The notes beneath the pieces were generated by a model. That model had not been told where the DNA came from. It did no database searches and saw only the letters and a list, made by a program, of their open reading frames with translations. The position numbers and the translations under genes are program-made. A stretch of DNA of 64,000 nt from Platycnemis pennipes (taxonomy: Eukaryota; Arthropoda; Insecta; Odonata; Platycnemididae): positions 129,131,624 through 129,195,623 of the forward strand of contig OW121851.1 of NCBI GenBank assembly GCA_933228895.1, given 5' to 3'. Of this stretch, positions 1 through 12,274 are shown in pieces. The number at the start of each line of letters is the position of its first letter. Positions within the stretch are counted from its first letter, which is position 1.

Positions 1-1
1 A

Positions 2-199
2 CGGAATGAATTATCGATTCAAGAACGGAAAAGGCAAAGAAACTCGAGAATTGAAGTAAAATGGGTGCGTAACCGTGGACAACAACGGGGGAAAAGATGC
101 AAGGCCAGATTAAAGGCCGCATATAGACAAAGAAAGCATGATATTCAATCTTTCTTTTTGATGCATTCCATTGAGGAAGAAGCTAAGTATTATCGATGA
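2..199 (+). other. Open frame running in from the left edge, unrecognised
   Basis: A frame open from the first bases of the window ends at a TGA at 197-199, giving about 65 codons. The product is very basic and low in complexity, rich in Arg, Lys and Gln, and ends in EEEAKYYR. I recognise no domain. It could be the tail of an exon or element lying mostly outside the window, or chance. No splice site or polyadenylation signal decides between these. Confidence 0.13.
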
Positions 200-1374
200 T
201 ATAATCTCTTTCTTTCTTCCGGTTTTTCAAGTCTTCCTTCTGACGCCGTTTCAAAAATTGAATCTCAAATATTTTCATTTCAATTATTTTTGATAATTTA
301 TTTTGAACTCCTGTTTTAACACATGGGAATCAATAGGTAAAAATTACATAGTAAAGCACGCAAAGTCTTTTATCCTCGCGTTTATCGAGAAGGGCCACAT
401 CTTAGCCGAGAAAAAATCGGTCATCGGAAAATTTAGACCCGGCCCGGAAAAATAAAGATGAGGACAGAAGTGTTATAACGCATTAGAGTACCGCAGTGTA
501 TAATGCGCAGTCTCCTAAGGGAGTTCTTTCGGTATGGATAACAAAGTTTGTAGAACGCTAAAAGCCCAGGGTTAGGGTATAACTAACAACGGTATGGTTT
601 CTCATGTGGCATAAAAGAGAACATTAGTCAGACTAAGCTATGGGCACCAGAATGGTAATCATCCAAACCCATGATATGACATCTGCCATAAAATGTAGCC
701 TGTAATATAAGGATTGCGAACTGAAGCACTCGGCTCAAAGTCAAGGGATCCGGGTTCGAGTCCGCGAAAGGTAAATGATTTATTTCTGGGTGAAAATTCT
801 ACAAAATTAGCCCGCATTACTACCAAGTATTCAAACTATGCGCGCATGAAATTATAACGAAATGCGGAAACAGGCTCTGGGGACCACAGCAGAGGAAACA
901 CAATAGCTGTCATCTACCATCGCCGTACCGCGGCCACAAAATATTCTATTAAAAGTTCCTATTTGCCCATTCCTACCCGCCACCGCTATATCCTTGCTCT
1001 TACCGCTACTGAAATAAATAACAATCAAGGGAATTGCTGAAGCTGAGACCTTGTGGTATTCCATGTTGAAAGGAAGAAACGCAAGAAGCACTAGAGACGT
1101 GCCTTTTTTTTTCTTTTGTACAATATTTTCAAATACAGGATTCAAATACAATCCATTTCTATAGTGGTCGCACAGAAATGTTTTTACATAGCGAACAAAA
1201 ATTAACCCAGCCTTATTACCTCGAAGAAATATACTTTTCTTAAAAAATAAGTAGTGGTACAGAAAAGATACGCAAACTCACGACAAGTCCAAGAGGTAAA
1301 AGCATTAGGTAAGGCACGTAATGTGAAGTAGAACTGTCGCAGTGAGCATTTTACGCATTATGTGAGAAAAAATC
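200..1374. other. Unassigned AT-rich sequence with one tRNA-like B box
   Basis: I see no supportable gene. A perfect polymerase III B box, GGTTCGAGTCC, lies at 753-763 and is followed by a T-rich stretch like that of the local SINEs. A matching A box is not clear. This is probably a decayed tRNA-derived SINE at roughly 705-790. The remainder has short chance frames only. Confidence 0.35.
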
Positions 1375-1914
1375 TCAATCATCCACGCTGCAATTGCATG
1401 AGAGCAGCCAGCTGTTCGAAGCACTTCGCCACCTCCGTCCCTGCCTCATATTGTGACTAAATAAACACTCGTTCCCTTCGGAAATTAGGCCACGGCTGGA
1501 AAGCATGCGGGTTGACATGAGAGACCCAGCAGAATCCAAGATTTTTGCAACACCGACATCGTGAACAAATAAAACTACTAAGCCACTGAACCTTTCAGTT
1601 AATATGTTCCATAAAGTTGCATTTACTCTTTTCTTTCGGTCACCTGCAATACATCGTTTCAGATTCACGAGACATTTGCACATTCGAATGCTTGTGTCGG
1701 GTGCTTTCATGAAGTTCCACGGCTTTTTCATGCTTGGCGAAATTCTAGTTCCTTCACTGCTACAACTCCTCGGCTTTTTCAGGTCAACGACCACCAATAT
1801 GTCGAAAGGATTAATTTTCCTGGTGGCTGGAAGCTTAATTGTAACCAACATCAATTTCCAACATGCGGCCACGTCCACCAACATTTCAGTACTTCCGCCT
1901 TGAATAGCGTTCAC
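1375..1914 (-). other. 179-codon open frame, unrecognised
   Basis: This uninterrupted minus-strand frame is one of the longest outside recognised elements. The predicted product shows no signal peptide, no clear membrane segment and no motif I can name. A shorter plus-strand frame overlaps it, so it may be chance. It could also be a decayed transposon remnant or a host exon. Confidence that it is coding is low. Confidence 0.15.
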
Positions 1915-2774
1915 ACCAATGGGGAAGATTTTAAATAAAGTCTGACGACGCCTTCATTTAAGGCCTCCATCAAGCATCATTGCTCGCTAGAACCCTAGTT
2001 AAAATAAACGCCACAAAATGCAACACATTGCTTCTCTATAAAAACTGGAACCAGCTTCACAAAACATCTCCCCCTCCCTGCCGCCAAAATTATAAATTGT
2101 GACATATTACATTTTCTAAGATATAATTTAACAAAATCTACGTTTTTACTTTCCAATACAAAGAGTGGGAGGGATGTCAAGATCACAAACACACGTGAAT
2201 TCTAGCATTCCGAGCAAAAGTGCTCCCAGACGTTTCAAACTAAGTTTCCATTGATATTAAACATACCTAATTTCAGATATACTAAGCAAAAGGATGACGT
2301 TCCATGCATAACGCATCTCTCTTGAATCCTTTTAATGCAATACATGTATAAAAGAATAAATGTCACTGGAAAAAGGAAGTTAGACACTGTAACTTATGCA
2401 CAGCAACACGCATATAGTTGAGAAATAAACATCGATTTAATATTTGCTGAAAAAAAATCACGAGTTAACGGATCATCCGCACCTGATCTCAAAATGCATG
2501 TTTAACGCCACTCGCATAATAAAGCTTTGGGATACATTTAGTTCCAACTTATATAAACTACGCAAATGCTTTGCAGCGCTAAATCATATAATGATTGTAC
2601 GAGACAGCAGTAGAAAATCAACGAAAGCCCTCTTAGAGGTCTCTTTCACGTCGATATTCAATTAGCCCAAGGTACCTCGTCATTTGGCGAACACGACAGA
2701 ATTTAGCACGAATACGCTCAAAATATTGATTCAATGACATAGGCATTCTCGGAGTAGGGATTCCTTCGTCAAAC
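1915..2774. other. No feature recognised
   Basis: AT-rich sequence with short open frames on both strands. I saw no repeat termini, tRNA-like boxes or recognisable protein fragments before the LINE that begins near 2775. Confidence 0.4.
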
Positions 2775-3434
2775 CAATCCGAGGAGATCATCTACGATTA
2801 GTAAGACCTCATTTGGAATATGCTGCCAGCGTATGGGATACCTACGAAATCGGTCTAAATAATGAACTTGAATGTGTGCAGCTAATATCGGCAAGATTTG
2901 TAAAGGGACGGTACGATAACCTTATGAGCGTAACCAGTCTATTAAATGAATTAAATTGGGAGTCATTGTCAGATCGCAGGTTGAAATTTAGACTTAATCT
3001 CTTAAATAAATTCCAAGACAATATTTTCAGTGATGATGTTAAAAATATTTTGCGAACCCCAACTTACTATGGTAGACTGAACCATGGTCACAAAATTAGA
3101 GAAATTGATTGCCGAACTGATAGATTCAAAATGTACTTTTTCCTCGTACTATTAGGGATATGAATAACGGTAAATATATCCAGTACGAGTGTAGCAATGG
3201 ATAATATTGGTAGCTGCATGTTGGTATAAGGACTTGAAGCTAACCCAACTAACAGCATGTTTTTGCATGTCTGCTTTGCTATTTTTATCTTTTTTAAATA
3301 CTGTAGTTTAGAACAGTACCTATATAAATACTAAACCTTTTTTATGCATGATACGTAGTGCATGTTTGGTGAGAATTCACCCCCTGCCACACACATTTAT
3401 GGTGGCTTGCAGGGTATTATGTAGATGTAGATGA
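2775..3434 (+). mobile_element. 5'-truncated CR1/Jockey-type LINE, subfamily A (RT C-terminus and 3' end)
   Basis: The sequence encodes the end of a non-LTR reverse transcriptase, with a frame at 2813-3163. Landmarks in order are LEYAASVWD, VQ..SARFVKGRY, LNELNWESLSDRR and a final block containing IREIDCRTDR. The 3' end is the local hallmark: a short hairpin-like stretch (CCCCTGCCACACAC ... GTGGCTTGCAGGG) followed by a GTAGATGTAGATG tail. The copy lacks everything upstream of the thumb region. It ends near 3434, and no clear target-site duplication was identified. Related copies occur at 49905-50463 and 60632-62036. Confidence 0.85.
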
Positions 3435-6400
3435 TTGATGACTACGGATGACATGAGTAGGTACATAGAGCTCATTTTCACATGGGACATGTATTGATCG
3501 CTCAGGATTTATATTGAAAAATCCCACTTCTAATCTGTAGCATGTTACGTTTAAGATGAAGGAATCAAAAGACAACATTCCATCAGGATTCTAACAATTC
3601 ACAATCGCGAAAACGTTTGTCGTATTTACCGGTGAGTCATCGAGAAATCTGAGAGTATTTATTTGATATCAACCGCCGCGAGGGGACGGAAGTGTTCAGA
3701 AAGGTGAATATGAAAGAGGGCTAACTGTTCCTCATGGCATGTAAGAGGCAATCTCAAAGGAAGTGGAAAGATGAAAGAAAGCACTTTACGTCCGCTGCAG
3801 GATAATTTGAAGAAACTTTTGACTTCAGCCCGTAAAAAAAAAATTAATTTGAAACAATTCTCAACACGACACCCTTGGAGCGCAAGTACTCTCCACGGAC
3901 ACGGAGGTCAGAGAGTAATTGATTCTGCGTGAACAAGTTTTCTGCGGGTTAAGCAACACCTTCTTAATTAATGTTGGCTCCAAGAAAGGCTTAGAGTTGG
4001 CAACTTTTCTCAATTTACACCTCTCATCGACAGAATTATGCTCCAAATGGACGATGACATATACGTCAGATTAGTCTCAAGAATAACGGCCACCCACAGA
4101 TCTCCGCATAACCTACGCAAGATATTTGCGATATAGGTCAATGATTAATCCTTCTGACGGGACTATAAAGTTAAAAAAACCTTGAGAAAATTTAGGCCAA
4201 ATTTAGCCCAAGAGAGAAGTGGTAAAACAAACTTCTTTTCAGAATTTTCCTTCTGGTGTAAAATTTCCTTCGCGCAAATATATCGAGTCTCATCAACTGT
4301 GGCACTAAAACCCAAATTAATATCTAAATCTACAGTACTTCTAGTCTCAAACATCTTGCACGCCAATATATGTATTGAAAAATCATATATTAGCACTTTC
4401 CACTGTACTATTGATAATAACCTGTGGTTTGAGCATGCAAACAGTAGTTTAAAATGCCTACATGAAATTGGTTTCATGGAGTAACTTGAATTTTTTCTTG
4501 TATTCCTTTATGCGCTGCAGCTCTGAAAGACGTAGACGTCTGATTAAGATAAAACCGATATTCTTTCCTGGAAGCGTCGGAGTCCTCGCATTAATTCACC
4601 GCAGTGTATTGCACATACTACGAAGTGGCTAAGGGACTAAATTTTATGTACTACTTATGTAAATGAGGGCCATGAGGGCCGATTATTAGGGCTGGAAGTC
4701 AATTGTAGAAGGAAGTAAAAAACATTATCTTTACACATTTTTTTAAAAGTGGTATTATCACTGTTTTCTCTACACTCCAGCATCATTAGGTATTGCCTAT
4801 TGACGCTATAGTGTAGGAAAACTAGTCGTTATTAGACATTTGAAATAAATGAAAGATGAAGTATTTTACTAACTCCGCCCGTAGTTTTAGCCGAAGTAAC
4901 TAAGGACGATGTCCCCCAAGCATGAGATTCTCCAGAATTTCGAGAGAGGAGGCCACCTAAAGCGCGAGAGTGAATCACGAACGGATCATGTAATTTGATG
5001 GAGTGCTCACGAATTAATCGTTGAATATCCAAGGAGCAGCGCATGGCTATAAAAGACGAGGATTGCCAGCTTCTGCAGTTACGTCCTGAGATGGCGATAC
5101 TGCTGGGAAACTTCGGCGGAACGGAAGCATTAAATTTGAGCGTCCACTTATACGTGCATTTGATTGACTGTGATTACAACAAGCCACCATTCACGGCAAG
5201 CTACAGTGCCTGAAGACTAGCGCGCCTGGAATCACACTTGGGACAAGTTTAGAGTTTCAAGCAGGTAATCTGGAAGCCACAGAGACGATCGCGAAACAGC
5301 AGTGGCTTAAGAAGAGTTTTCACCCTAATAAGTGAAATGAATTGATAGAATTCGGCTTCTTGGATTGCCGACCACAAATTGAATTTAAATAAGAGATGGG
5401 CGGTGAAATAAAGTTAAGAATGGCATCGGAATTTAGAGAGAGCCTTGAGCCTACTCTGTAGCCTACAAAAGGTGCTGAGGCCACTTTTTAACGCTTCACC
5501 AGAAGGTACGGTACTAGAAGTTCTTTCCACACAGTACTCAACTGAGAACCTCAATGAAAAAACTTGTGCCACTGCCAGGAATGACAGTGGCAGTATTAAA
5601 GCAACTACACCAATCTGATCCTTAAATGTAAGGGACACGCCCTCTTGATTTCTCTTGATCGACGATCGAAGTTTCGTTTTGAGAATTCCAAGATAAAAAT
5701 GTCACATATGGCGTGGAGAAGGATGGCCGTTAACTGGATGGATAAGAAGACAAAGGGAAAAGAGTATAACGCAGGAGAAAAATGGAATTAGGCTGGGGAA
5801 ATCAGAAGGTAATTGCTTTCTAATAATAACATTTGACAGAAGTGGATGCAGGGCGTTTAGAAAGGCAGCGGAATGCGCAAGGGGATGATAAAGGGGAGAG
5901 TAAGCGTTGAATACTAAGTAAAAGAATAAATATTCTGCCGGACGATATGAACGCAAGGAAAACATGAAAAATCTGAGATAGTTGGAGCAGGAAAGAGCAG
6001 TTTGGTTTACAAAGAAGGGCGTAGAAGGTTCGAATAAAATCTATTGGGAACAGTGAAGCATGGCGGAAACTGTTTGCACTAATCCAAGATGGAAGATATA
6101 GGTATTTAAATTAACGAAAAACATCGTCAATCTTACAAACAAATAAAACTTACACTTATAGCATTAACGACTGATTTAATCAAAGATTTTGATTGATTTA
6201 TGGAAATGCACTTCCACCCCCTGAAATTATCAAGTTTATGAGGAATTGATGTGTGAGTATGATAAGAACTATCCCGTAATCAGTTTGCTCGAAGCAAAGG
6301 GAAAAGGAGGGCTGCTCTCCAAGGGCGCTGAAGTTACCACTTGTTTGCATTTGCAGTTGTCAATCGGATGGATTGAGGTTTAGACAGATATAAAGAGCTA

Positions 6401-7876
6401 AGAAGGCGATTGATCGATTTGCAAAGGAGAACAAATAAACGTGAGAAGATTGGAAACCGATGAAACATAGGTATCTCTTCTGAGGGACATACGACATCCC
6501 GCCAACTCATCGTCCTACCACGAAATAAGAGGCAAAGCACTAAGAAACCTATCTTACACATCAGGATCCCTCCAACCCAAACAGTCGCGCGTACTATACT
6601 TAAAACTCCACGAATGATTCTTGTCGACAACGCGTGAAGAGTGGTGAAGGAAAATAAAATAATAGAGGTGTGCGAAACATTATACATGTTTAATTTAGTT
6701 TTGAATCTAAAGAAATCATTTCACTTCTGTGCATTTCTGAATTTGACCCGAGTTGTTTCTCCTTCGGCAGTCTTTGTTCTCTCACTCGCCGAACAGAGGC
6801 TCCCTTGATTTCTCATCCGCCTTCCACACGAAAGAGGATTTCACTGTCAACCCCCCCCCCCCTCTCGCCCCCGCCAAGATTCTTCTCTCCACTCTCCCTC
6901 CATCATTAACCCCATTTGAATTTCTTCGTGTCTTAAACACCCTCTCTTTCCAATTTCATTGTCGTGATGCCGTTCAGAGAACCTCATTTTCCTCTCTCTC
7001 AGCCAGCGTAATTTCGAGGGTGAGTTGAGGAAAAAGTAGACGAAAATGCGAGAAAGGTATTTATTTCTCAAGGGATCACGTGCATGAAAACAAAGAGGTG
7101 AATTTAACGCTTCAGTCCAGCGTCCAATTTTAACGGAAGGGAACGGAGGGCAAGTTGCGAATTTAGGATGAAACTTGCAGTGGAGATTTCGTAACAAAAG
7201 AAGCATTTTCATCAAGAGTTTATGTTTTAATAAATGCAAAACAATTAACTACTTCGGCTTTGGCTTGATATCCATCGATGCCTCGAACGGAAATGAAAGA
7301 GTTTTCCGTCGAAGTATAAATTAAAAGCCTCATTAAGGACTATTCCATGCACCACATAAATCGTGATATAGTTTGTCAAATTACTTTGATTTCAGATTCA
7401 TTTGTCTCTGATGATGATTTTAACACATGATTATCAAATGGACATGCAAATGCAAATATAAATCATGCCTCCCTGGGTTCTTCACTGGAGCCGAGCGAAT
7501 AGACTTCACTTGTCAGGTTGCATTTCCCAACTTAACCAACACTTACTCTCAAAACATAATTACTAACAACACAGGGAATGCGTTCGTTTCTGCAGAGGAA
7601 TTAAAAAAATTAAAATTATCCTCATTCTAAAATAATTTCAAGGAACTACATTAATGTTCAACGATATCCGGGGCTCCAAACACAAGATTATTTCTATATT
7701 GTAATAGCTGTCAGGTTTCATTTGAAAAGAAAGACAATTGAAAAATAACCGTTCCTCGAAGCAATGAAACGTACATGGTACTGGCGCACATTTCTCACAC
7801 TAGGACGGATTTCTTCACAAACAATGTGCCTGATCAGAAATTTATTTCGCGCATTTTGCTGATCCGAAATGGAATC
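3435..7876. other. Long stretch without recognised features
   Basis: The sequence is mostly AT-rich with many short frames. The longest are at 4163-4484 on both strands, 5414-5638 (-) and 6334-6687 (-). None shows a domain, codon bias or repeat match that I recognise. A run of about 12 cytosines lies near 6851-6862 in a pyrimidine-rich patch. I report no gene here. Confidence 0.4.
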
Positions 7877-8215
7877 CTAAATGAAATTAGTAGTTTCAGG
7901 CATTACTTCTTGGAACCTCATGATGAAAAGACGGTGACTCCGCGATTCCACAAAAATTTTATAATGTAATATTTCGGGAACGAAATCACTTTTATGCCCA
8001 TATTCTAGTAGGTGTTTTGCGAAGAGTGACGACACGTTTTTGTTTCTAAGGCACGCTTCATGTTCTTTTACTCGTTCTTTAAAATTCCTACCTGTTTGTC
8101 CTATGTATATAGCTTCACATTCACACGTCAATTTATAAATGCCACTTTTTTCCATTACTGGAGTTGCGTCTTACGTAATCCTAAATTTCTAAAATTATAC
8201 ACGGCAATATGCTAA
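7877..8215 (-). mobile_element. Penelope-like element fragment: GIY-YIG endonuclease domain
   Basis: A minus-strand frame at 7877-8155 (92 codons) begins MEKSGIYKLTC, then IYIGQTGRNFKERVKEHE, then LFAKHLLEYGH. These are the GIY and YIG motifs, the following arginine/glutamate helix and the AxHLLExxH block of the nuclease that ends the Penelope-like polyprotein. The frame just upstream (to about 8215) reads like the linker to the reverse transcriptase. No reverse transcriptase core is left, so the copy is truncated. The second such remnant is at 35330-36270. Confidence 0.85.
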
Positions 8216-8404
8216 GTAAAAGCGTCCATTTACCTCATAAAAAGCAAATATGAGAAATACATTCCTTAGTGTTAACTAGCGTTTTGTAACCGAATGGTTC
8301 GATTCTCTCTCCACCACGAAAAGATGGCAACCGAGGACAAAGAGCAGCGATTGTCAGCAAACCGCACTTGGTAGTACTGTAAGCTGGCTTGCTCAGGGAG
8401 TTAC

Positions 8405-8720
8405 TTCCTAATATAAGGGGATCGTGTTGGCTCGGTTGCTAGAGGCAACTTCCCATCCGCAGAGTCCGGGTTTAAATTCCTGCAGAGAAAGCGAATTTTT
8501 CTCGAAATTTCGGACCCCGCCCGTGTCCTTCATGAGAGCCTTCCATGGTCAGTGATTCGCTCATCAGTACGGATGTAAAGCACCCTTTTGAGTGGATCCT
8601 TCGGCGCCTCTCGCTAACAACAGGCTAGCTCTACATCCGTCTATCTCTCCACCCTTCCTCCTGCCCTCTCCAAATCTTCTCATCTGAGGGGCCTTCAAGT
8701 GTGGGACGGATTTGAAACTT
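8405..8720 (+). repeat. tRNA-derived SINE, family 1 (diverged copy)
   Basis: A tRNA-like head (GTTGCTAGAGGCA..., with B-box-like GGGTTTAAATTCC at about 8468-8480) is followed by a body ending in GGATGTAAAG...CTCTCGCTAACAACAGGCTAG...CTATC.TCCACCCTTCCTCC. The same body follows a better preserved tRNA head at 19736-20040, which defines the family. The dyad-like GGRYGTAAAGC...GGNCCC region resembles cores of RTE-mobilised arthropod SINEs. The end of the copy is uncertain. Confidence 0.6.
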
Positions 8721-8956
8721 CGCTTTTGTGAATCCCTGCTGTGCCTCTCAAATTCCAGGGGCTTGCTTTGTGTTACCACACAGAGAACCCTTAAGTCTTG
8801 GATCCTCAAAAGAGAGACCAGCACGCCAATACATTTTCTATCCCCCATGATACGTTCGTCGGCCCTTAAAGTTGTAGGGTGAGCTGCAATGTAGAAAAGA
8901 CATTCTACAGTCAAATACATTATAGTCCCTCTTTTTTTTAAACAGGCGTACTTTTG

Positions 8957-9824
8957 TTTCATCATTATCATCGGTCAATAATCCAAGATTTGGTTCGACG
9001 CAGCCCTCCACTCGATTCTACTATCGGCTAATCTCTTCATATCGATATAGTTCTTCTCCTTCACATACTTTACAACTTGTGCCATATATCTCATCCGAGG
9101 CCTACTTTTCCATTCTTCCCGTTCACTTGACCCTCGATAATTCTCTCCCTTCGGCCATCATGTCTCATAACTTGGCCGATTAAGTTGTTCTGTCTTCTCT
9201 TTCCTCCACTCGATTCTTCTACCAGCCAACCTCTTCATATTGACTTAATTCTTCTCTTTCACATCCTACAAAGCTTATTCCATATATCTCACTCGAGGCC
9301 TTCCTTTACCATTCTTCCCGTTTACTATTCCCTCAACAATTGTCTTCAACGGGTCATCGTGTTTTAAGTTATAGCCAATTATTGTCCCGACTTCTTTTTA
9401 AGGTTTTCAAAAGACTTTTATTTTCTCCCACTCTTCTTAAGACTTCTTCGTTTGTCACTCGGTCGATCCATTTTATGTTCATCATTCTTCGGTAGCACCA
9501 CATTTCAATTGCTTCCAGTCTTGATTTCTCTGATACTGTTATCATCCATTCTGCACTGCTTTATAATAGCTTCCTCCAGGTGTACATTCTAATGAAATGT
9601 TTCCTCACCTCCACGCTTGCATTTTCAGCTGTAAACAGGACCTTCTTTTGATAAAATGTCCTTTTTGCCTGGGCTACCCGACTGACAATTTCTCTTTTGC
9701 TTCGTCCGTCGCTGTTTACTCGGCTTCCCAGATGATAACACTCTTTCATCTCCTCAAGTTCTTTTTTCCTAGTTCAGCGTTGGCACTGACTTTTCCTCTC
9801 ATACTGCACACTAATACCTTATTA
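8957..9824 (-). mobile_element. RTE-type LINE, with its 3' end present twice in tandem
   Basis: Minus-strand sequence matches the reverse transcriptase C-terminus seen intact at 57350-57982: YLGSRV...DGR, AKR.FYQKK, WIDRVTNEEVL, RGRPRM.Y and a final ADRRIEW. A terminal segment (about 8957-9203, with a GATGAT-rich tail) is followed directly by a second segment that restarts in the same terminal region at about 9204 and runs to 9824. The copy is full of stops and frameshifts. A hairpin element interrupts it at 9825-10062. LINE-like sequence resumes for a few tens of bases after 10072. Confidence 0.8.
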
Positions 9825-10072
9825 AGAAGATCTGGTGCTTTCCCGGCGTATCTGCTGCGTGAAGGTTTCTCGGGTCCTCCACCTGGTTATTGCGTCCATG
9901 TCCGACGACGTTTCGATTCCCGACTCGGTCGTCGTCTTCAGGGCCTGAGGCTTCAGGGCATATGCTTCAGAAGCCCTGAAGACGATGACCGAGTCGGGAA
10001 TCGAAACGTCGGCGGACATGGACGCAATAATCCGGTGGAGGACCCGAGAAACCTTCACGCACTACCTTATTA
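9815..10072 (-). mobile_element. Hairpin element 1, inserted in an RTE copy
   Basis: Inverted arms at 9857-9944 and 9973-10060 (88 bp each, few mismatches) flank a 28-bp centre. A unique end at 9825-9856 begins AGAAGATCTGG. The whole insert (9825-10062, 238 bp) lies between two copies of TACCTTATTA (9815-9824 and 10063-10072), which I read as the target-site duplication. It is in the opposite orientation to the copies at 22.8 and 26.6 kb. Each arm holds CTGAAGA and GAAACGTCGGC (9976-9982 on the right arm). It has no coding capacity of its own, although the arms are open in several frames. Confidence 0.85.
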
Positions 10073-11007
10073 GGTTTAGTGCTTCTTTCTATTGACATTT
10101 TATTACCCTCTGGATTAATACAGCAGTCGAATACATCAGGACAAGGTAGTTAACGATATACTGCACACGCCACTTGCATTTCCTTTCTGCTTTGCCAAAG
10201 CGTGAGAGAAGCTTTTTAGATAACCGCATCCAATGCATGTAAATTGGGGATCACGATCGCTGCGAATACTAGGGGCCCCAAGGATATTTCCGACGAAGGA
10301 TTATTCATCTATCCCTGAGGATCTGCGGCTGCGTGACGAGTATGTGCTGCTACGTGAGGTTTAACCTGTTGAAGACGCGAAGGGAATACGAATCTTCCCC
10401 CCACCTCCGAGCCCACATCCCCAGATAGCCACTCTAAATCCGTTCGCCAAGAACATCCCCCGTAGTCCGTCTTTCCCCCCTTGCTATGGCCTCCTCGTCC
10501 TTATCGCCCTTCTAGAGTGGCGGAAAGGGTCGCTCCGACCCCACAAAGCCGCCGTCTCGCATTACTCCACGTACCCCAGACAGGCCCTCCGCTAACCCAC
10601 CGCAGCTGAGCGAAGAGGGCAGATTCCGGAACACGACCGTCAGTTAGTCACACGCCTCTGCTCCTTAGCGATCTTCTGAATGGTTAACTCTCTCCTCCAT
10701 ATGTACAAAAATCGAATTTTATTATAAGCTGACAGAGGTTTAATCGACTTTGAATTCCACGATCTTCATATTTAAAAAGAAAATTAACTATTTTTTCCAT
10801 GATTATACTAAGGACCGAGAAATAATTGATTTTCCTCATTAAGAATAAATGGGTGTCTGGGAAGAAATAGGAATTTAAGGAGCGGAGGAAGGGTGGAGAG
10901 AAACTTGCTCTTAACAAAAATCGCTAAGGAGTTCACTACTTTGACATCCATCGCATGGAAAGAGTATCAAACAATTTTCATTATACCACTAAATTAAGAC
11001 TTAAAGT
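10073..11007. other. GC-rich patch, otherwise unassigned
   Basis: About 10300-10640 is clearly more GC-rich than its surroundings and rich in CpG, with C-rich runs. I find no convincing open frame or promoter motif. It could be an unmethylated island or old repeat. The stretch 10684-10917 has only a short minus-strand frame without recognisable features. Confidence 0.3.
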
Positions 11008-11187
11008 TCAACTAACTAACAGCATATTTCTTCATGCTTGCGTTACTCTTTAAATATATTCTTAAACGGATGTGTTTCGACCAGAAGATAGCTACTAATC
11101 CTCTTCCAACACGATGGGTAAAGCATGTTATGCGTGAGTGCACCCCATGCCACTATGGTGGCATACGGGGTATTATGTAGATGTAGG
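11008..11187 (+). mobile_element. Diverged 3' end of the CR1/Jockey-type LINE
   Basis: This is a tail-only copy. CAACTAACTAACAGCATAT begins the shared 3' untranslated region. The CCCCATGCCACTATGGTGGCATACGG block and the tail GTATTATGTAGATGTAG close it. It is more diverged than the copy at 2775-3434 and carries no coding sequence. Confidence 0.6.
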
Positions 11188-12274
11188 AATCGATAAACCA
11201 AAGAATAACCAACCGTTTCCGGGATTCGAAACTAAACCCTCGGTCTCTTTCCAGATTTCAATATTGAAAGATAAAGCTGATATGATGTTGACAGCAAAGC
11301 AGTTGGCGCATTAAAAAAATCAGAGCCAACTAGTCAACGCATAAATTTATATTTATAAAGCATGCTCTTACTTCAAAACGTCTAAAAACGACTTATGAGA
11401 GACTATGCTGGCAATAATATAAGTACTCTTCAACATGCGTAGTCAAGATTGTCATTGTACGTATTTAAAGCCTTTCTCATTTAGATTTTCGGTTGAACAA
11501 AGCCGGAGGTGGTTCTTCGCCTTACAAATGGATGCTTACACTCCACACATTACCACCAGGGACAGTTATTGAACATTTTTTCACTCACACGTTTTTTAAT
11601 AATTTTGGTGAGTAAATTCATAAATATGTCTTCCCATTATGCCACTATTGACTATTTCTATGATTTCCATTCCATTCTCAGAAAACACACTTAAGCTTTA
11701 CACAGAAAACGATTAATTCTGACCGGCGCATAATGAATTCCCCTAAAATACACATTTAAGAATTTTCGGCAAGCACATCGCGATAATTTTTATCCACATG
11801 CCAACGAAAGGCAGAGTGAGCATGAGAAGCATGCGTCAACTTTAATCCACCACAAAACTATTTAAAGATTGTGCACGCACGTAAAATCCAATAGCTTGGA
11901 TGAATGGATTCACAACGAAGTTAGTGGATCGTACCACAGCTTTTTATTATAAATCATAAAATGTGTAACGCGGATTTCATTGGCATTTTCACAGCCTCAA
12001 ATTCTGAGCGTTTAAAACTAAGTGTGGGCATATTTGGAGAAGAACGGAGAAATAAGGGGAAATGGCAAGCATTGAGATTATATAAAACACGTACCGACTG
12101 TTATATACGCAATGCCAAGCACTGAAATTATGTATTTCTTTCACAAATACCTAATTGTTAAAACAATAATGATATAGCGCATAAATTAATATAAAAAAAT
12201 AAAAGAATCCATTTCAACGTCGTGGAGAATGAGATTTCATCATAGTCATTCATGACCTATTTGCTTGGGCCCAA

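Noticed and set aside
6851..6862. Poly-C run as a structured or regulatory element
   Set aside because: A simple homopolymer in a pyrimidine-rich patch, with no partner sequence or gene nearby.
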